This document shows, one piece after another, positions 19,374 to 28,656 of a DNA stretch of 44,898 nucleotides; the first letter of the stretch is position 1, and each line of letters starts with the position of its first letter. Both the position numbers and the translations under genes were made by a program. Source of the DNA: Bacteroidales bacterium (lineage in GTDB: Bacteria > Bacteroidota > Bacteroidia > Bacteroidales > PUMT01); contig SLJO01000154.1 of the NCBI GenBank assembly GCA_007135095.1, positions 1-44,898 on the forward strand, given 5' to 3'. The notes beneath the pieces were generated by a model. The model did not search any database and was not told the origin of the DNA. It saw only the letters and a program-made list of their open reading frames with translations.

Positions 19374-22001
19374 ATGCAAAGGTCCGTTTTTATTTTGGGG
19401 GTTGTTTTGAGTTACATTTCCTGCAGCATTCCACTCAGAGGGCAGTCGGTCCTCAATGGCAGGATTGAAGACAGGGATACAGGAGAACCGCTGGCTTTTG
19501 TTAATATAGTCTATAATGAGAAGGGCACAGGCACTGTCAGCACCCTTGACGGATTTTTCACAATAGAGTCGGGTGTATTGCCTGAATTCCTGAAATTGAG
19601 TTATGTCGGTTATGAATCCCTGACTGTATATCCCTCAGAGGCGGATCAACTGGAGCCGATGCTGCTGACGATGAAAAGAAACCCCTTTTTGATTGAGGAA
19701 GTAAAAGTATACCCGGGTATTAACCCTGCCCACAGGATCATCGGGGCGGCATTCCGGAACCGCAGAAATAATAACCCGGAAATGCTGTCGTCCTTTTCAT
19801 ATACCTCATATAATAAGCTATACTTCACGTTGTTGCCTGACAGCCTGCTTTCCCGGAGCTTTTCCCCCGGGTCACCGGATATACCAGTCAGTTTTAATTT
19901 TTCGGGCCGAACCGGTAACCACCCGAAAGCGGACAGTGACTCACTCCATACACCTGGAGATTACAGGGATATGGATATACCGGTGGAGGAGAATGGTTTC
20001 CCTCCACATGAACAGACCGGACCAGGCAGCAGTGAAAGCCAGCCACAAACAGGGGAAAGCGCCGACTCAGGTGAAACAGGAATAAGAGAACTGGTTGAAA
20101 AACAGCATATTTTTCTCATGGAGTCTGTCAGTAACAGGGATTATCTGCGCCCCGGCAGGAACAACGAAAGGGTAATAGCCTCACGGGTGAGCGGATTTCA
20201 GGATCCTTCTTTTTCCCTGCTGGCCACCCAGTTGCAATCCTTTTCCTTTTACGGCGATTTCATTTCACTGCTGGACCGCAGATATCTGAATCCGATCAGC
20301 AGGGGGAGCACATCAAAATACTCGTTTATCCTGGAAGACAGCCTTTTAACCGAACAAAATGACACTCTGTTTGTAATCTCCTTCAGACCTTATCCAAACC
20401 GTAATTTCGACGGACTGCGCGGGGTGGTATATATAAATTCCAATCACTATGCGGTACAGAATGTTATTGCCGAACCTTCGGAACCACGGGGATTTATGAC
20501 CATCCGGGTGCAACAGAATTACAGTTATGTTGACAACAGACAGTGGTTCCCTGTGGAACTCAATACAGATATTATTTTGGGAGGAGAAAGTGGTTCCTCT
20601 GGTTCGGAGTCCGGTTACCGCCTTATTGGCATAGGAAAATCGTATCTTTCCGATGTCTCAATCGAACCGGATCTGAGAAGGCGTGACTTTAACCATGTGG
20701 AACTTACCATTTCACCATCTGCTCACCGGCAAAACGAAGAATTATGGAATAAATACAGGACCGAACCTCTTTCGGACAAGGACCTGAAAACCTATCATGT
20801 TCTTGACAGCATTGGCCAGGAGGATGATCTGGACCGGGCCCTGCAGACTTTTGAGGCTCTTGCCACGGGTTATCTACCATGGGGATATTTCAACATTGAC
20901 CTTGCCAGTCTCATCGATTTCAATTATTTTGAGGGTTTGCGCCCTGGAGTGCGCCTTCTTTCCAATGATATTGTATCGGAAAGGTTTCGTTTTGGTGGCC
21001 ATGTTGCAATGGGTACCCGGGACAGGAAACTGAAATATGGTGGTCAGGCAGGACTTATCATTTACCGGCCGGGCGATATCCATCTTAAGTTTTCCTACAG
21101 CAATGATGTCGCAGAGCCGGGATCATATGGCTTTCTTGGAAGGCATTCTGCTTTTTCCTCGGAAAATTACAGGCGGTTTTTAATAGGAAGGATGGACTAT
21201 GTAAAAGAGTATAATACCTCATTGAATTTAAGGTTTATGCGCTATTTCAGAAGCAGCCTGTATTTTTCAGCATCTCAGGTACGGCCCGGAGATAATTATG
21301 TTTATGTTAAAGATGGCGAAGACCGTCATTTATTCAGGTTTTCCGAGGCCGGCGTGCAGCTTCGTTTTGCCTGCCGGGAAAAATTTATGCAGACACCCAG
21401 GGGCAACAGGATTTCAATGGGCACCGATTTCCCTGTTCTGTGGATAAACTACGGGCAGGGACTGAATTTTGCCCACGGGGAATACCAATACACGCGTCTG
21501 CAGGCAGGAGCAGAACAAAATTTTATGACCAAACGCCTCGGAAAGACTACCTTAACGGTTGAGGGCGGAATTACCAGGGGAGATGTCCCGGTTACAAAGC
21601 TGTATAACGGGAAGGGCAGCCACAGAAGCATATCAATTGAATCGGCCAACAGTTTTGGGGCCATGAGAATGAATGAGTTCGTATCAGATGAATTCATTTC
21701 GTTTTTTTTCAGGCAAAACTTTGAAAGCCTGCTGTTCAGAACCGGCAGGTTCCGCCCTGAGATTGTATTTGTTACCAATGCCGGTTTCGGAACTCTCAGT
21801 GATGCCGGCAAACACATGCATATACCCCTGAAAACGATGGAAAAAGGCTATTATGAGTCGGGCCTGCTGTTTAATAATATCTACAGGCAGTTTTTTGCCG
21901 GCTATGGACTGGGGATTTTTTACAGGTACGGCCCCTATGCTTTTGATGAACATTTGGATAACTTTTCGTTTAAATTGACGTTCAGTATAAGCCTGAGATA
22001 A
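19374..22001 (+). CDS. DUF5686 family outer-membrane protein with carboxypeptidase-like regulatory domain
   Basis: 875 residues. Signal peptide at about 1-24 ending RGQ. Residues about 27-105 are a CarboxypepD_reg-like beta-sandwich ('LNGRIEDRDTGEPLAFVNIVYNEKGTGTVSTLDGFF' pattern), followed by 'HRIIGAAFRNRRNNNPEMLSSFSYTSYNKLYF', the DUF5686 start. A Ser/Gly/Glu-rich low-complexity insert sits at about 180-245. The C-terminal ~400 residues alternate hydrophobic and polar residues with many aromatic pairs and end in FSISLR, consistent with an outer-membrane beta-barrel. The family is common in Bacteroidota and its function is not established. It follows the pseudouridine synthase gene by 47 bp and precedes era by 26 bp, so cotranscription is likely. 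Confidence 0.82.
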   Translation: MQRSVFILGVVLSYISCSIPLRGQSVLNGRIEDRDTGEPLAFVNIVYNEKGTGTVSTLDGFFTIESGVLPEFLKLSYVGYESLTVYPSEADQLEPMLLTMKRNPFLIEEVKVYPGINPAHRIIGAAFRNRRNNNPEMLSSFSYTSYNKLYFTLLPDSLLSRSFSPGSPDIPVSFNFSGRTGNHPKADSDSLHTPGDYRDMDIPVEENGFPPHEQTGPGSSESQPQTGESADSGETGIRELVEKQHIFLMESVSNRDYLRPGRNNERVIASRVSGFQDPSFSLLATQLQSFSFYGDFISLLDRRYLNPISRGSTSKYSFILEDSLLTEQNDTLFVISFRPYPNRNFDGLRGVVYINSNHYAVQNVIAEPSEPRGFMTIRVQQNYSYVDNRQWFPVELNTDIILGGESGSSGSESGYRLIGIGKSYLSDVSIEPDLRRRDFNHVELTISPSAHRQNEELWNKYRTEPLSDKDLKTYHVLDSIGQEDDLDRALQTFEALATGYLPWGYFNIDLASLIDFNYFEGLRPGVRLLSNDIVSERFRFGGHVAMGTRDRKLKYGGQAGLIIYRPGDIHLKFSYSNDVAEPGSYGFLGRHSAFSSENYRRFLIGRMDYVKEYNTSLNLRFMRYFRSSLYFSASQVRPGDNYVYVKDGEDRHLFRFSEAGVQLRFACREKFMQTPRGNRISMGTDFPVLWINYGQGLNFAHGEYQYTRLQAGAEQNFMTKRLGKTTLTVEGGITRGDVPVTKLYNGKGSHRSISIESANSFGAMRMNEFVSDEFISFFFRQNFESLLFRTGRFRPEIVFVTNAGFGTLSDAGKHMHIPLKTMEKGYYESGLLFNNIYRQFFAGYGLGIFYRYGPYAFDEHLDNFSFKLTFSISLR

Positions 22002-22027
22002 CACGGGGCAGATAAAAATCATCATAT

Positions 22028-22906
22028 ATGAAACATAAATCAGGCTTCGTAAATATACTTGGAAACCCGAATGTGGGGAAATCAACCATAATGAATGCAC
22101 TTGTGGGTGAAAACCTTTCAATCATTACATCCAAAGCCCAGACCACGCGGCACAGAATTATGGGAATGGTGAACGGCGAAGATTTCCAGATTATCTATTC
22201 TGACACTCCCGGAATAATTAAGCCCAATTACAAGCTTCATGAATCAATGATGCGGTTTGTCAACAAAGCCCTTAGTGACGCCGATATTTTGCTTTATGTC
22301 ACAGATTTCGGGGAAAAGATAGACAGGAGTCATGATTACATAAAAAAAATCGGTAAATTATCAATACCCGTAGTATTGCTGATTAATAAGATAGACCTGG
22401 CCACAAGCCAGGAGGATGTGGAGGTGCTGATCGCCAAATGGCAGGAAGCGCTTCCTTCTGCCATCATAATACCCCTGTCTGCCAAAAAGAAGTTCAATAT
22501 TAATGCAGTATTTGAGAAGGTGCTGGAGCTTTTGCCCGAATTTCCGCCATACTATTCCAAGGACTCCCTTACTGACAAGTCCGAGAGGTTTTTCGCCTCC
22601 GAGATTATACGCCAGAAGGTGATGCTCAACTACCAGAAGGAGATCCCTTATTCAACCGAGATTGAAATTGAAGAATTCAGGGATGAAGATATTCTGCGCA
22701 TCAGAGCCATTATTCACGTAATGCGGGATACCCAAAAAGGGATAATAATCGGCAGGCAGGGAGCGGCGCTAAAGAAAACCGGTACTGCTGCAAGACTGGA
22801 ACTTGAAGCATTTTTCGGGAAGAAAGTTTTTCTCGAAATGTTCGTGAAAGTGAATAAGGACTGGAGGACAAAGGATTATCAGCTTAAAAGATTCGGATAT
22901 AAATAA
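22028..22906 (+). CDS. era: GTPase Era
   Basis: 292 residues. G1 'GNPNVGKST' (about 11-19), G2 region 'TSKAQTTRHRIMG', G3 'DTPG', G4 'NKID' and a C-terminal KH RNA-binding domain with the GxxG loop 'IGRQGAALKKTG'. Era binds the 3' end of 16S rRNA and helps mature the 30S subunit. Length matches the family (about 295-300). It stands 26 bp after the DUF5686 gene and 120 bp before der; the two ribosome GTPases are often neighbours in this phylum. Confidence 0.96.
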   Translation: MKHKSGFVNILGNPNVGKSTIMNALVGENLSIITSKAQTTRHRIMGMVNGEDFQIIYSDTPGIIKPNYKLHESMMRFVNKALSDADILLYVTDFGEKIDRSHDYIKKIGKLSIPVVLLINKIDLATSQEDVEVLIAKWQEALPSAIIIPLSAKKKFNINAVFEKVLELLPEFPPYYSKDSLTDKSERFFASEIIRQKVMLNYQKEIPYSTEIEIEEFRDEDILRIRAIIHVMRDTQKGIIIGRQGAALKKTGTAARLELEAFFGKKVFLEMFVKVNKDWRTKDYQLKRFGYK

Positions 22907-23026
22907 CCAGGATTCCCTGTTGCCGCCCCGGGGAAGTTAAAAACTCCTGTTGACCGGACAGTTTACAAAGCAGGCTGTCTGCGCGGGAACTAAAGGGGAA
23001 GGCACTGTATATAAAAAAATAAAAAA

Positions 23027-24334
23027 ATGAGTCATATTGTTGCAATAGTAGGAAGACCCAATGTTGGTAAATCTACACTATTCAATCGTCTCTGTGGTGA
23101 GAGAAAAGCCATTGTAGATGAACTTTCCGGAGTTACCAGGGACCGGCACTATGGTAAATCCGACTGGAACGGCAGGGAGTTCTCCATTATAGACACCGGA
23201 GGATATATAACAAATTCGGATGATGTTTTCGAGGAGGAGATACGCCGGCAGGTGATGCTTGCAATTGAAGAGGCTGATACAGTATTGTTCATTGTTGATG
23301 TAATGAGCGGAATTACCGACCTGGATGAAAAAATTGCCGCCCTTCTGAGGAAAAACCGCAAAAGGACCCTGGTGGTCGTAAACAAGGTTGATAATTCCCA
23401 AAGGTATTTTGAAACCAGTGTTTTTTATGGTCTGGGACTTGGCGATATATATCCCGTTGCAGCGATCAGCGGTTCAGGAACAGGAGAGTTGCTGGATGAG
23501 CTGGTGCGCGACCAGCCCCTCCCGGAGGAAAAGGCCCCTGTTGATGAAATACCCCGGTTTTCCATTGTTGGCCGGCCGAACGTCGGCAAGTCGTCCCTGG
23601 CAAATGCACTGCTCGGGGAAGAAAGGAATATTGTCACCCCGGTTGCCGGGACTACAAGGGATTCAATCCATACTCATTACAATAAGTTTGGCAATGAGTT
23701 TTTGCTTATAGATACTGCGGGCCTTCGGAAAAAGGGTAAAGCAATGGAAAACATAGAGTTCTACTCAATTATGAGATCTGTAAGAGCCATAGAGAATTCC
23801 GATGTCTGTTTTCTGATGATTGATGCAACCCGTGGTATCGAGGGGCAGGACGTGAATATCTTTAATCTTGTTGTTAGGAATAAAAAGGGGGTGGTGATCC
23901 TTGTAAATAAATGGGACCTGGTTGAGAAGGATACCGCTTCGGTAAAGGAGTTTACCAGCATAATTAAGGAGCGGATCTCCCCCTTCGAGGATGTCCCGGT
24001 TATCTTCATTTCCGCTCTTACCAAACAGCGCATCCATAAGGCACTCGAATCGGCAATGCAGGTTTATGCCAGGCGGAAGACGAAAATATCCACTTCAAAG
24101 CTCAACGAGGTTCTGCGCAAATCGGTTGATCAGTTTCATCCTCCCGCGGTAAAAGGCAAACATATTAAGATAAACTATGTAACCCAGCTGCCTGTAAGGA
24201 CTCCCGCATTTGCATTTTTCTGCAATATGCCCCAGTATATCAAGGATCCCTATAAAAGATACCTGGAGAACAGGTTAAGGGAGAATTTTGATTTTACCGG
24301 GGTTCCCCTGCAGCTTTTTTTCAGAAAAAAATAG
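23027..24334 (+). CDS. der: Ribosome-associated GTPase Der (EngA)
   Basis: 435 residues with two consecutive GTPase domains and a C-terminal KH-like domain, the unique Der layout. Domain 1: 'GRPNVGKST' (about 8-16), 'DTGG', 'NKVD'. Domain 2: 'GRPNVGKSS' (about 183-191), 'DTAG', 'NKWD'. The C-terminal part ends '[10 protein letters not shown]', normal for the family. Der is needed for 50S subunit assembly. Start ATG 23027 is preceded by an A-rich stretch and no Shine-Dalgarno. Its stop is only 8 bp from the convergent stop of the sensor phosphatase gene. Confidence 0.96.
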   Translation: MSHIVAIVGRPNVGKSTLFNRLCGERKAIVDELSGVTRDRHYGKSDWNGREFSIIDTGGYITNSDDVFEEEIRRQVMLAIEEADTVLFIVDVMSGITDLDEKIAALLRKNRKRTLVVVNKVDNSQRYFETSVFYGLGLGDIYPVAAISGSGTGELLDELVRDQPLPEEKAPVDEIPRFSIVGRPNVGKSSLANALLGEERNIVTPVAGTTRDSIHTHYNKFGNEFLLIDTAGLRKKGKAMENIEFYSIMRSVRAIENSDVCFLMIDATRGIEGQDVNIFNLVVRNKKGVVILVNKWDLVEKDTASVKEFTSIIKERISPFEDVPVIFISALTKQRIHKALESAMQVYARRKTKISTSKLNEVLRKSVDQFHPPAVKGKHIKINYVTQLPVRTPAFAFFCNMPQYIKDPYKRYLENRLRENFDFTGVPLQLFFRKK

Positions 24335-24342
24335 ATACCCTG

Positions 24343-27300
24343 CTAAACTTTTATGCCCATGAACAGAACGTCATCCACCTGTTCATGGTCTCCTTTCCAG
24401 AGCCTGAAGTTGTTACTGACATGGTCATGTTGTTCTTTCATTGGCTTGGTGCATATGTCCGACAACAGGTTCTTCAGCCGCACCATCTTGAACTTTTTAC
24501 CCAGCGGGCCTCCGAACTGGTCAGGATATCCATCAGAGAACAGGTAAATAATATCGCCCGGCTGCAGCTGATAGCCCTGGTTTTCAAAGGCCTTGTTATG
24601 GGTGGCATAGCCTCCGATTGAATTGCGGCTGCCTCTTATATACATCAGTTCATCCTTGTGGAGCATCATGATCGGACGCATTGCTGATGCAAACCGCAGG
24701 TAAAGCCTTTTTGTATCAAACTCGCAGACAGTGATATCCATGCCATCGGTAGAGTGGATTATGGAGGAGTCAACATTCTGGTTCAGGGTGCTGGTAATTT
24801 CCCTGTCGAGTGTTTCCAGAATTTCAGAGGGCGAGCCTACTTCGGGACGCATGCAGATATCCTTTATCAGTGTTGTACCTATCATTGACATAAATGCTCC
24901 CGGAACACCATGACCCGTCGAGTCGGCGCATACAATAAGGAATTTGCTGTCATTTACCTTGTCAAACCAGTAAAAGTCGCCGCTGACAATATCACGCGGC
25001 TGGTAATACACAAAAGATTCGGCAAAATTGTCTTCTATCCTGGAAACAGGGGGCAATATGCTTGCCTGTATTCTCTGGGCATAATTGATACTGTCGGTTA
25101 TGTCCCTGTTTTTGTGTTCTATTTCACGTTTTTGCTCAATTACTTCCTTTGTTCTTATTACAAGTTCCTTTTCAATCCGTTCTTTTTCAAGCCTGAGGTT
25201 TCTCTCCCTGATCTTGAAGGCAAGGAGAAGCATCAAACCGGCTACCAGGGCAGCAGCCAGATAGAAATACCATTTTTTCCAGAAAGGCTTATCAACCGAT
25301 ATTGCCAGGGCAAGGGGTGATTCACTGATTACGCCCTCGGCACTGAATGCCCGGACCAGGAATTCGAAATTTCCATCGTCGATCCTGGAATAGTAAGCAA
25401 ACCGCTGGCCGGAGATGTCTGACCAGTCCAGATCATACCCATCAAGCTTGTATTGATACATAACCTTTTCAGGGGAGGAGTAATTTAAACCAATGAATTC
25501 AATCCTGAACTTGTAGCTGCCATAAGGAAGGGACACCTTGTTAATGGTTTCTGATTCTTCATCAGATATCAGGATTGAGGTAATGTTGATAACGGGAGGA
25601 GGGTAGTGGCTTTTTTCCATTGAAGGGTCATATGAAACAAGTCCGCCGGTGGTCCCGAAAAGCAGGGTGCCATCGGATGTCTTGTGGGCAGCATTTGGAT
25701 TGAAATCACCTCTTATTGCACTTTCTGTTCCATAGGTACGGACATGAAAAGTTTCGGGATCGACCCTGCTTATGCCAAGCCTGTGGCCTACCCAGATATC
25801 GCCGTTATTATCGGTAATAAGGCTGTAACAGAAGTTTGAATGGAGCCCTTCACTGGTGGTTATCTGGACAATGGAATCATTGGTAACCATCAAAATGCCA
25901 TTGCCACTGGTAGTGGCTGTCCATAACCGGCCTTTGAGGTCTTGTGTTATGGCTATAAATTCAAGCTCGGCGTTGGCTATTCTTATCTCCCGGCTGTTTT
26001 TGGAATCAATGAGCCTGTTGCTCCTGGTGGCAATCCAGTTAACACCACTTCGGTCTGTAAAAATCCCTTTGATGAAATTATGGGGCAGGCCGTCATATGT
26101 GGTATACCTCTCGCTTTGACCTGTGTTCAGGTCGAACTCAAATACACCGCTGTTTGTCGCTGCCACAAGGATTCCATTATTGTAAACAAGATCGTTAATG
26201 GAATTCTCCAGGGAATTCACAGACACATGGAATGATTCTGCTTTATCTTTTTCCCTGTCAAGTCTGTAAATGCCATTGGATCCGGTTCCTATCCAGAGGT
26301 CTCCATTACTGCAGGAGGCAAGGGCCGTTATCCTGTCAAAGGGTAGTCCGCGCTGCGTCCCGTAGAACAAGGCACTAGCCTTGTCATTTTTCATGATCCT
26401 GAGCAGGCCGCTCTCCCCGCCCAGCCATAAATAATCTTCATCCGAATAAACAGCAAAAACATTTCTCCCGAATGGTTCATCAAATGATCTGTAAAAATTA
26501 AATGTTTCATCCGGCAGCATTGACAGTCCGTTAAATGTAGGGAACCAGTAGTTGCCTTCGGCATCCTGGAAAACCCCGTGAACGAAATTTGCAGCAAGTC
26601 CGTTATTCATTGAAAAGTTTTTTACCTGCGGCCTGATATCCTGCCTGAAATATCCGGTGATCTTAAAAACACCCCTTCCCCATGTACTTACCCATAGGTC
26701 ATCGCGTTCATCAAGGAAGACAGACTCAACCCTTGCACTGCCAAACCCGTACCTTGAGCCTGTATTTATAACACGGTAACTGTTGTTATTTTCCTTTTGT
26801 ATGTGAAAAAGTCCGTGATCACTTGTGCCCACAAAAACTCCCCTGCCGTCAAATGAGTGGAGGCTTTGTATTGCTGTCCGGGGAACATCAGGAATCATAT
26901 CTTTTAATTCCGGTTCAGCTCCCCGGGACCAGGAGAACCTGTGCAGTCCTTCAAATGAACCAACCAGAAGCTCGTTTTCACCTGCCAGGGCAATGGAGGT
27001 TACATTGATTCCATCAAAACACTTTTGGAAAAGGGTCAGTTTCATATCAGCATCTGCAACCAGCAGTCCATGCTGCTGTGAAGCGATAAGAATATTCCCC
27101 CTGAGGTCTTCTGTAATACCGGCGATTGATGTTCCCATGCCTTTATTATCAAGAATTCTGATCCTGTTGTTTTCAAGCACGGAAATACTGCCGTTGTTAT
27201 GTCCGAACCATATCCTGTTTTTTGAATCACGAAAACTTGTATTTACAAAAGCCGCCGGAAGGGAATCGCGGGTTGGATTTGATTCAAACTCAAAACCATT

Positions 27301-27498
27301 GAACCTGGCGAGGTCTGTGCTTGTGCCGATCCATATAAATCCTAAGGGATCCTGGTTTATGGTGTACACATAACTGTGAGGGATGCCCTGTTCAATGCCA
27401 AAATTACGAAACTGATACTGTTGCGATTGCAGTGAAAAAAATGCAATGATCTGGATAAAAGCAAAAATGCTTGTTTTCTTGATTATTGATCCTGGCAT
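24343..27498 (-). CDS. Two-component-type beta-propeller sensor fused to a SpoIIE/PP2C phosphatase
   Basis: 1051 residues. Signal or anchor sequence at about 1-25, then Reg_prop repeats with the recurrent 'G.IWIGT', 'NRIWFG', 'DLWIGTGSNGIYR' patterns (about 35-640), a Y_Y_Y domain (about 665-735), one membrane helix at 743-762, a coiled coil (763-805) and a PP2C/SpoIIE domain (806-1051). The phosphatase has its linker 'YAQRIQASILPP', 'GDFYW', 'ADSTGHGVPGAF' and 'LFSDG' motifs and the final 'VDDVLFMGI', so the metal-binding acids look intact. Likely reads a periplasmic signal and dephosphorylates a Ser/Thr on a cytoplasmic partner, typically an anti-sigma antagonist. No partner gene is adjacent. 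It is 23 bp after the unknown secreted gene and closes the T9SS module. Confidence 0.9.
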   Translation of the reverse strand: MPGSIIKKTSIFAFIQIIAFFSLQSQQYQFRNFGIEQGIPHSYVYTINQDPLGFIWIGTSTDLARFNGFEFESNPTRDSLPAAFVNTSFRDSKNRIWFGHNNGSISVLENNRIRILDNKGMGTSIAGITEDLRGNILIASQQHGLLVADADMKLTLFQKCFDGINVTSIALAGENELLVGSFEGLHRFSWSRGAEPELKDMIPDVPRTAIQSLHSFDGRGVFVGTSDHGLFHIQKENNNSYRVINTGSRYGFGSARVESVFLDERDDLWVSTWGRGVFKITGYFRQDIRPQVKNFSMNNGLAANFVHGVFQDAEGNYWFPTFNGLSMLPDETFNFYRSFDEPFGRNVFAVYSDEDYLWLGGESGLLRIMKNDKASALFYGTQRGLPFDRITALASCSNGDLWIGTGSNGIYRLDREKDKAESFHVSVNSLENSINDLVYNNGILVAATNSGVFEFDLNTGQSERYTTYDGLPHNFIKGIFTDRSGVNWIATRSNRLIDSKNSREIRIANAELEFIAITQDLKGRLWTATTSGNGILMVTNDSIVQITTSEGLHSNFCYSLITDNNGDIWVGHRLGISRVDPETFHVRTYGTESAIRGDFNPNAAHKTSDGTLLFGTTGGLVSYDPSMEKSHYPPPVINITSILISDEESETINKVSLPYGSYKFRIEFIGLNYSSPEKVMYQYKLDGYDLDWSDISGQRFAYYSRIDDGNFEFLVRAFSAEGVISESPLALAISVDKPFWKKWYFYLAAALVAGLMLLLAFKIRERNLRLEKERIEKELVIRTKEVIEQKREIEHKNRDITDSINYAQRIQASILPPVSRIEDNFAESFVYYQPRDIVSGDFYWFDKVNDSKFLIVCADSTGHGVPGAFMSMIGTTLIKDICMRPEVGSPSEILETLDREITSTLNQNVDSSIIHSTDGMDITVCEFDTKRLYLRFASAMRPIMMLHKDELMYIRGSRNSIGGYATHNKAFENQGYQLQPGDIIYLFSDGYPDQFGGPLGKKFKMVRLKNLLSDICTKPMKEQHDHVSNNFRLWKGDHEQVDDVLFMGIKV

Positions 27499-27521
27499 TG
27501 TTTATTGGGGATTTGAGAAGT

Positions 27522-28496
27522 TTAGTTATTCCTTGGTCTGACACCGATAGTGGGCCTGTATTGTGGTACACCGCCAATAGGTATAACGTAGAAAGGCAGG
27601 GTTTCATCATACTGGTTGCGAATATTAATAACCACGTTGTTATTCCTTATTGCCGGACTTTTCTGTTTGTGAAACTGAATGTCAAGCGAGGTATTGTGTT
27701 CCTCAGGGAATATTGCGAACCGGTCATGTTCCCAAACGTTGTCACCGGAAACAGTGAGCTCCTGTCCCTGTCTGGCAACCGACACCAGCCTTATTGTCCC
27801 GTCATTGTCCCAGTCAAAATTGGAAATTCTGACAGAAATTGTATGCTCGTCAATGTAGGGGTAAATATGTGATACCTCTCCCGGGTCATCCCACAGCCTG
27901 AAGGTATATTCGTAGGCAAATGCGTTTGCTCCCTCTATGGGAATGTTTTGGTCCGGCTCGGTGCTGAGAAAATACCGGTACAGATTCCCGTCGTTACCTT
28001 CAACACCTTCGGCTATTATCTTGAACACATTGCCTCCGAATTGTTCCTGGAACTCGCCCTCGGCAGGGTTAAAGGGGCCGAAGGTATACCACCGGTTGTT
28101 CCATTCCGGCTCGTTGCCGAAGGTTCTGGATGCCAAAAGATTGCCGCTCCGGTAGTTTCCAACCGGATCAACTTCCTGGGCATCCGGGTCTGAATGGGCA
28201 CCCGTTCCCCCATAAACAGAAAAATTTGTCTTTGTATTCCAGAACACGTTGATCTCATCGTGATCACCTCCTGTACCCGGATCGAAGACCCTTATGTATA
28301 TGGGCTGAGTGTGACCTTCAGGAATCAGGAAAAAAAATGCCTGACTGAAATCATCATCTCCCCAGGAGGTGCATGCATCAGGTCCGAAGGTGACAAGAAA
28401 AGGTATATTTTCAAGCGGTGCAGGCACCGCCTGTGAAAATCCGTTTAAACAAAACCAGGGGAAAGCCAGTAAAGATATTAAAAAAGACTTGTTCAT
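27522..28496 (-). CDS. Secreted protein of unknown function
   Basis: 324 residues; I do not recognise the family. Signal peptide at about 1-21 (cleavage near FSQ-A). The rest is rich in Asp, Asn, Gly, Tyr and Trp and has the look of a beta-sandwich: 'IYIRVFDPGTGGDHDEINVFWNTKTNFSVYGG' suggests a strand-rich, possibly Ca2+-binding segment, and 'TISVRISNFDWDNDGTIRLVSVARQGQELTVSG' a second strand-rich domain. A single Cys pair is unlikely; there is no T9SS type-A or type-B sorting tail that I can see, nor a lipobox. It sits between the PD40/PKD gene (160-bp gap with a -7 box) and the propeller phosphatase (23 bp), so it may supply or sense the phosphatase's periplasmic signal. That is inference. 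Confidence 0.7.
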   Translation of the reverse strand: MNKSFLISLLAFPWFCLNGFSQAVPAPLENIPFLVTFGPDACTSWGDDDFSQAFFFLIPEGHTQPIYIRVFDPGTGGDHDEINVFWNTKTNFSVYGGTGAHSDPDAQEVDPVGNYRSGNLLASRTFGNEPEWNNRWYTFGPFNPAEGEFQEQFGGNVFKIIAEGVEGNDGNLYRYFLSTEPDQNIPIEGANAFAYEYTFRLWDDPGEVSHIYPYIDEHTISVRISNFDWDNDGTIRLVSVARQGQELTVSGDNVWEHDRFAIFPEEHNTSLDIQFHKQKSPAIRNNNVVINIRNQYDETLPFYVIPIGGVPQYRPTIGVRPRNN

Positions 28497-28599
28497 TTAT
28501 TAAGTTTTATAAGTGACTCCTTTGGATGCAGGTCACGTTGAATTCAAAGACCAGGGGAACTTCAGCATGTGTGTTTTGTCCGGTGCAGTTATATACGGC

Positions 28600-28607
28600 C
28601 AAAAGTA
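28600..28607 (-). promoter_or_regulatory. Possible internal promoter of the T9SS-linked module
   Basis: On the minus strand this reads TACTTTTG, matching TAnnTTTG, about 104 bases upstream of the 28496 start and in the only sizeable gap (160 bp) of the module. It could give the unknown protein and the sensor phosphatase their own transcript. Confidence 0.4.
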
Positions 28608-28656
28608 CAAACAGTTTCCTTTTTTTTGATGAAAGCATAAAATTTATAGTTCCAGA

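Noticed and set aside
26825-27373. 182-residue plus-strand frame opposite the propeller phosphatase
   Set aside because: Antisense to Reg_prop repeats; Ser/Pro-rich shadow.
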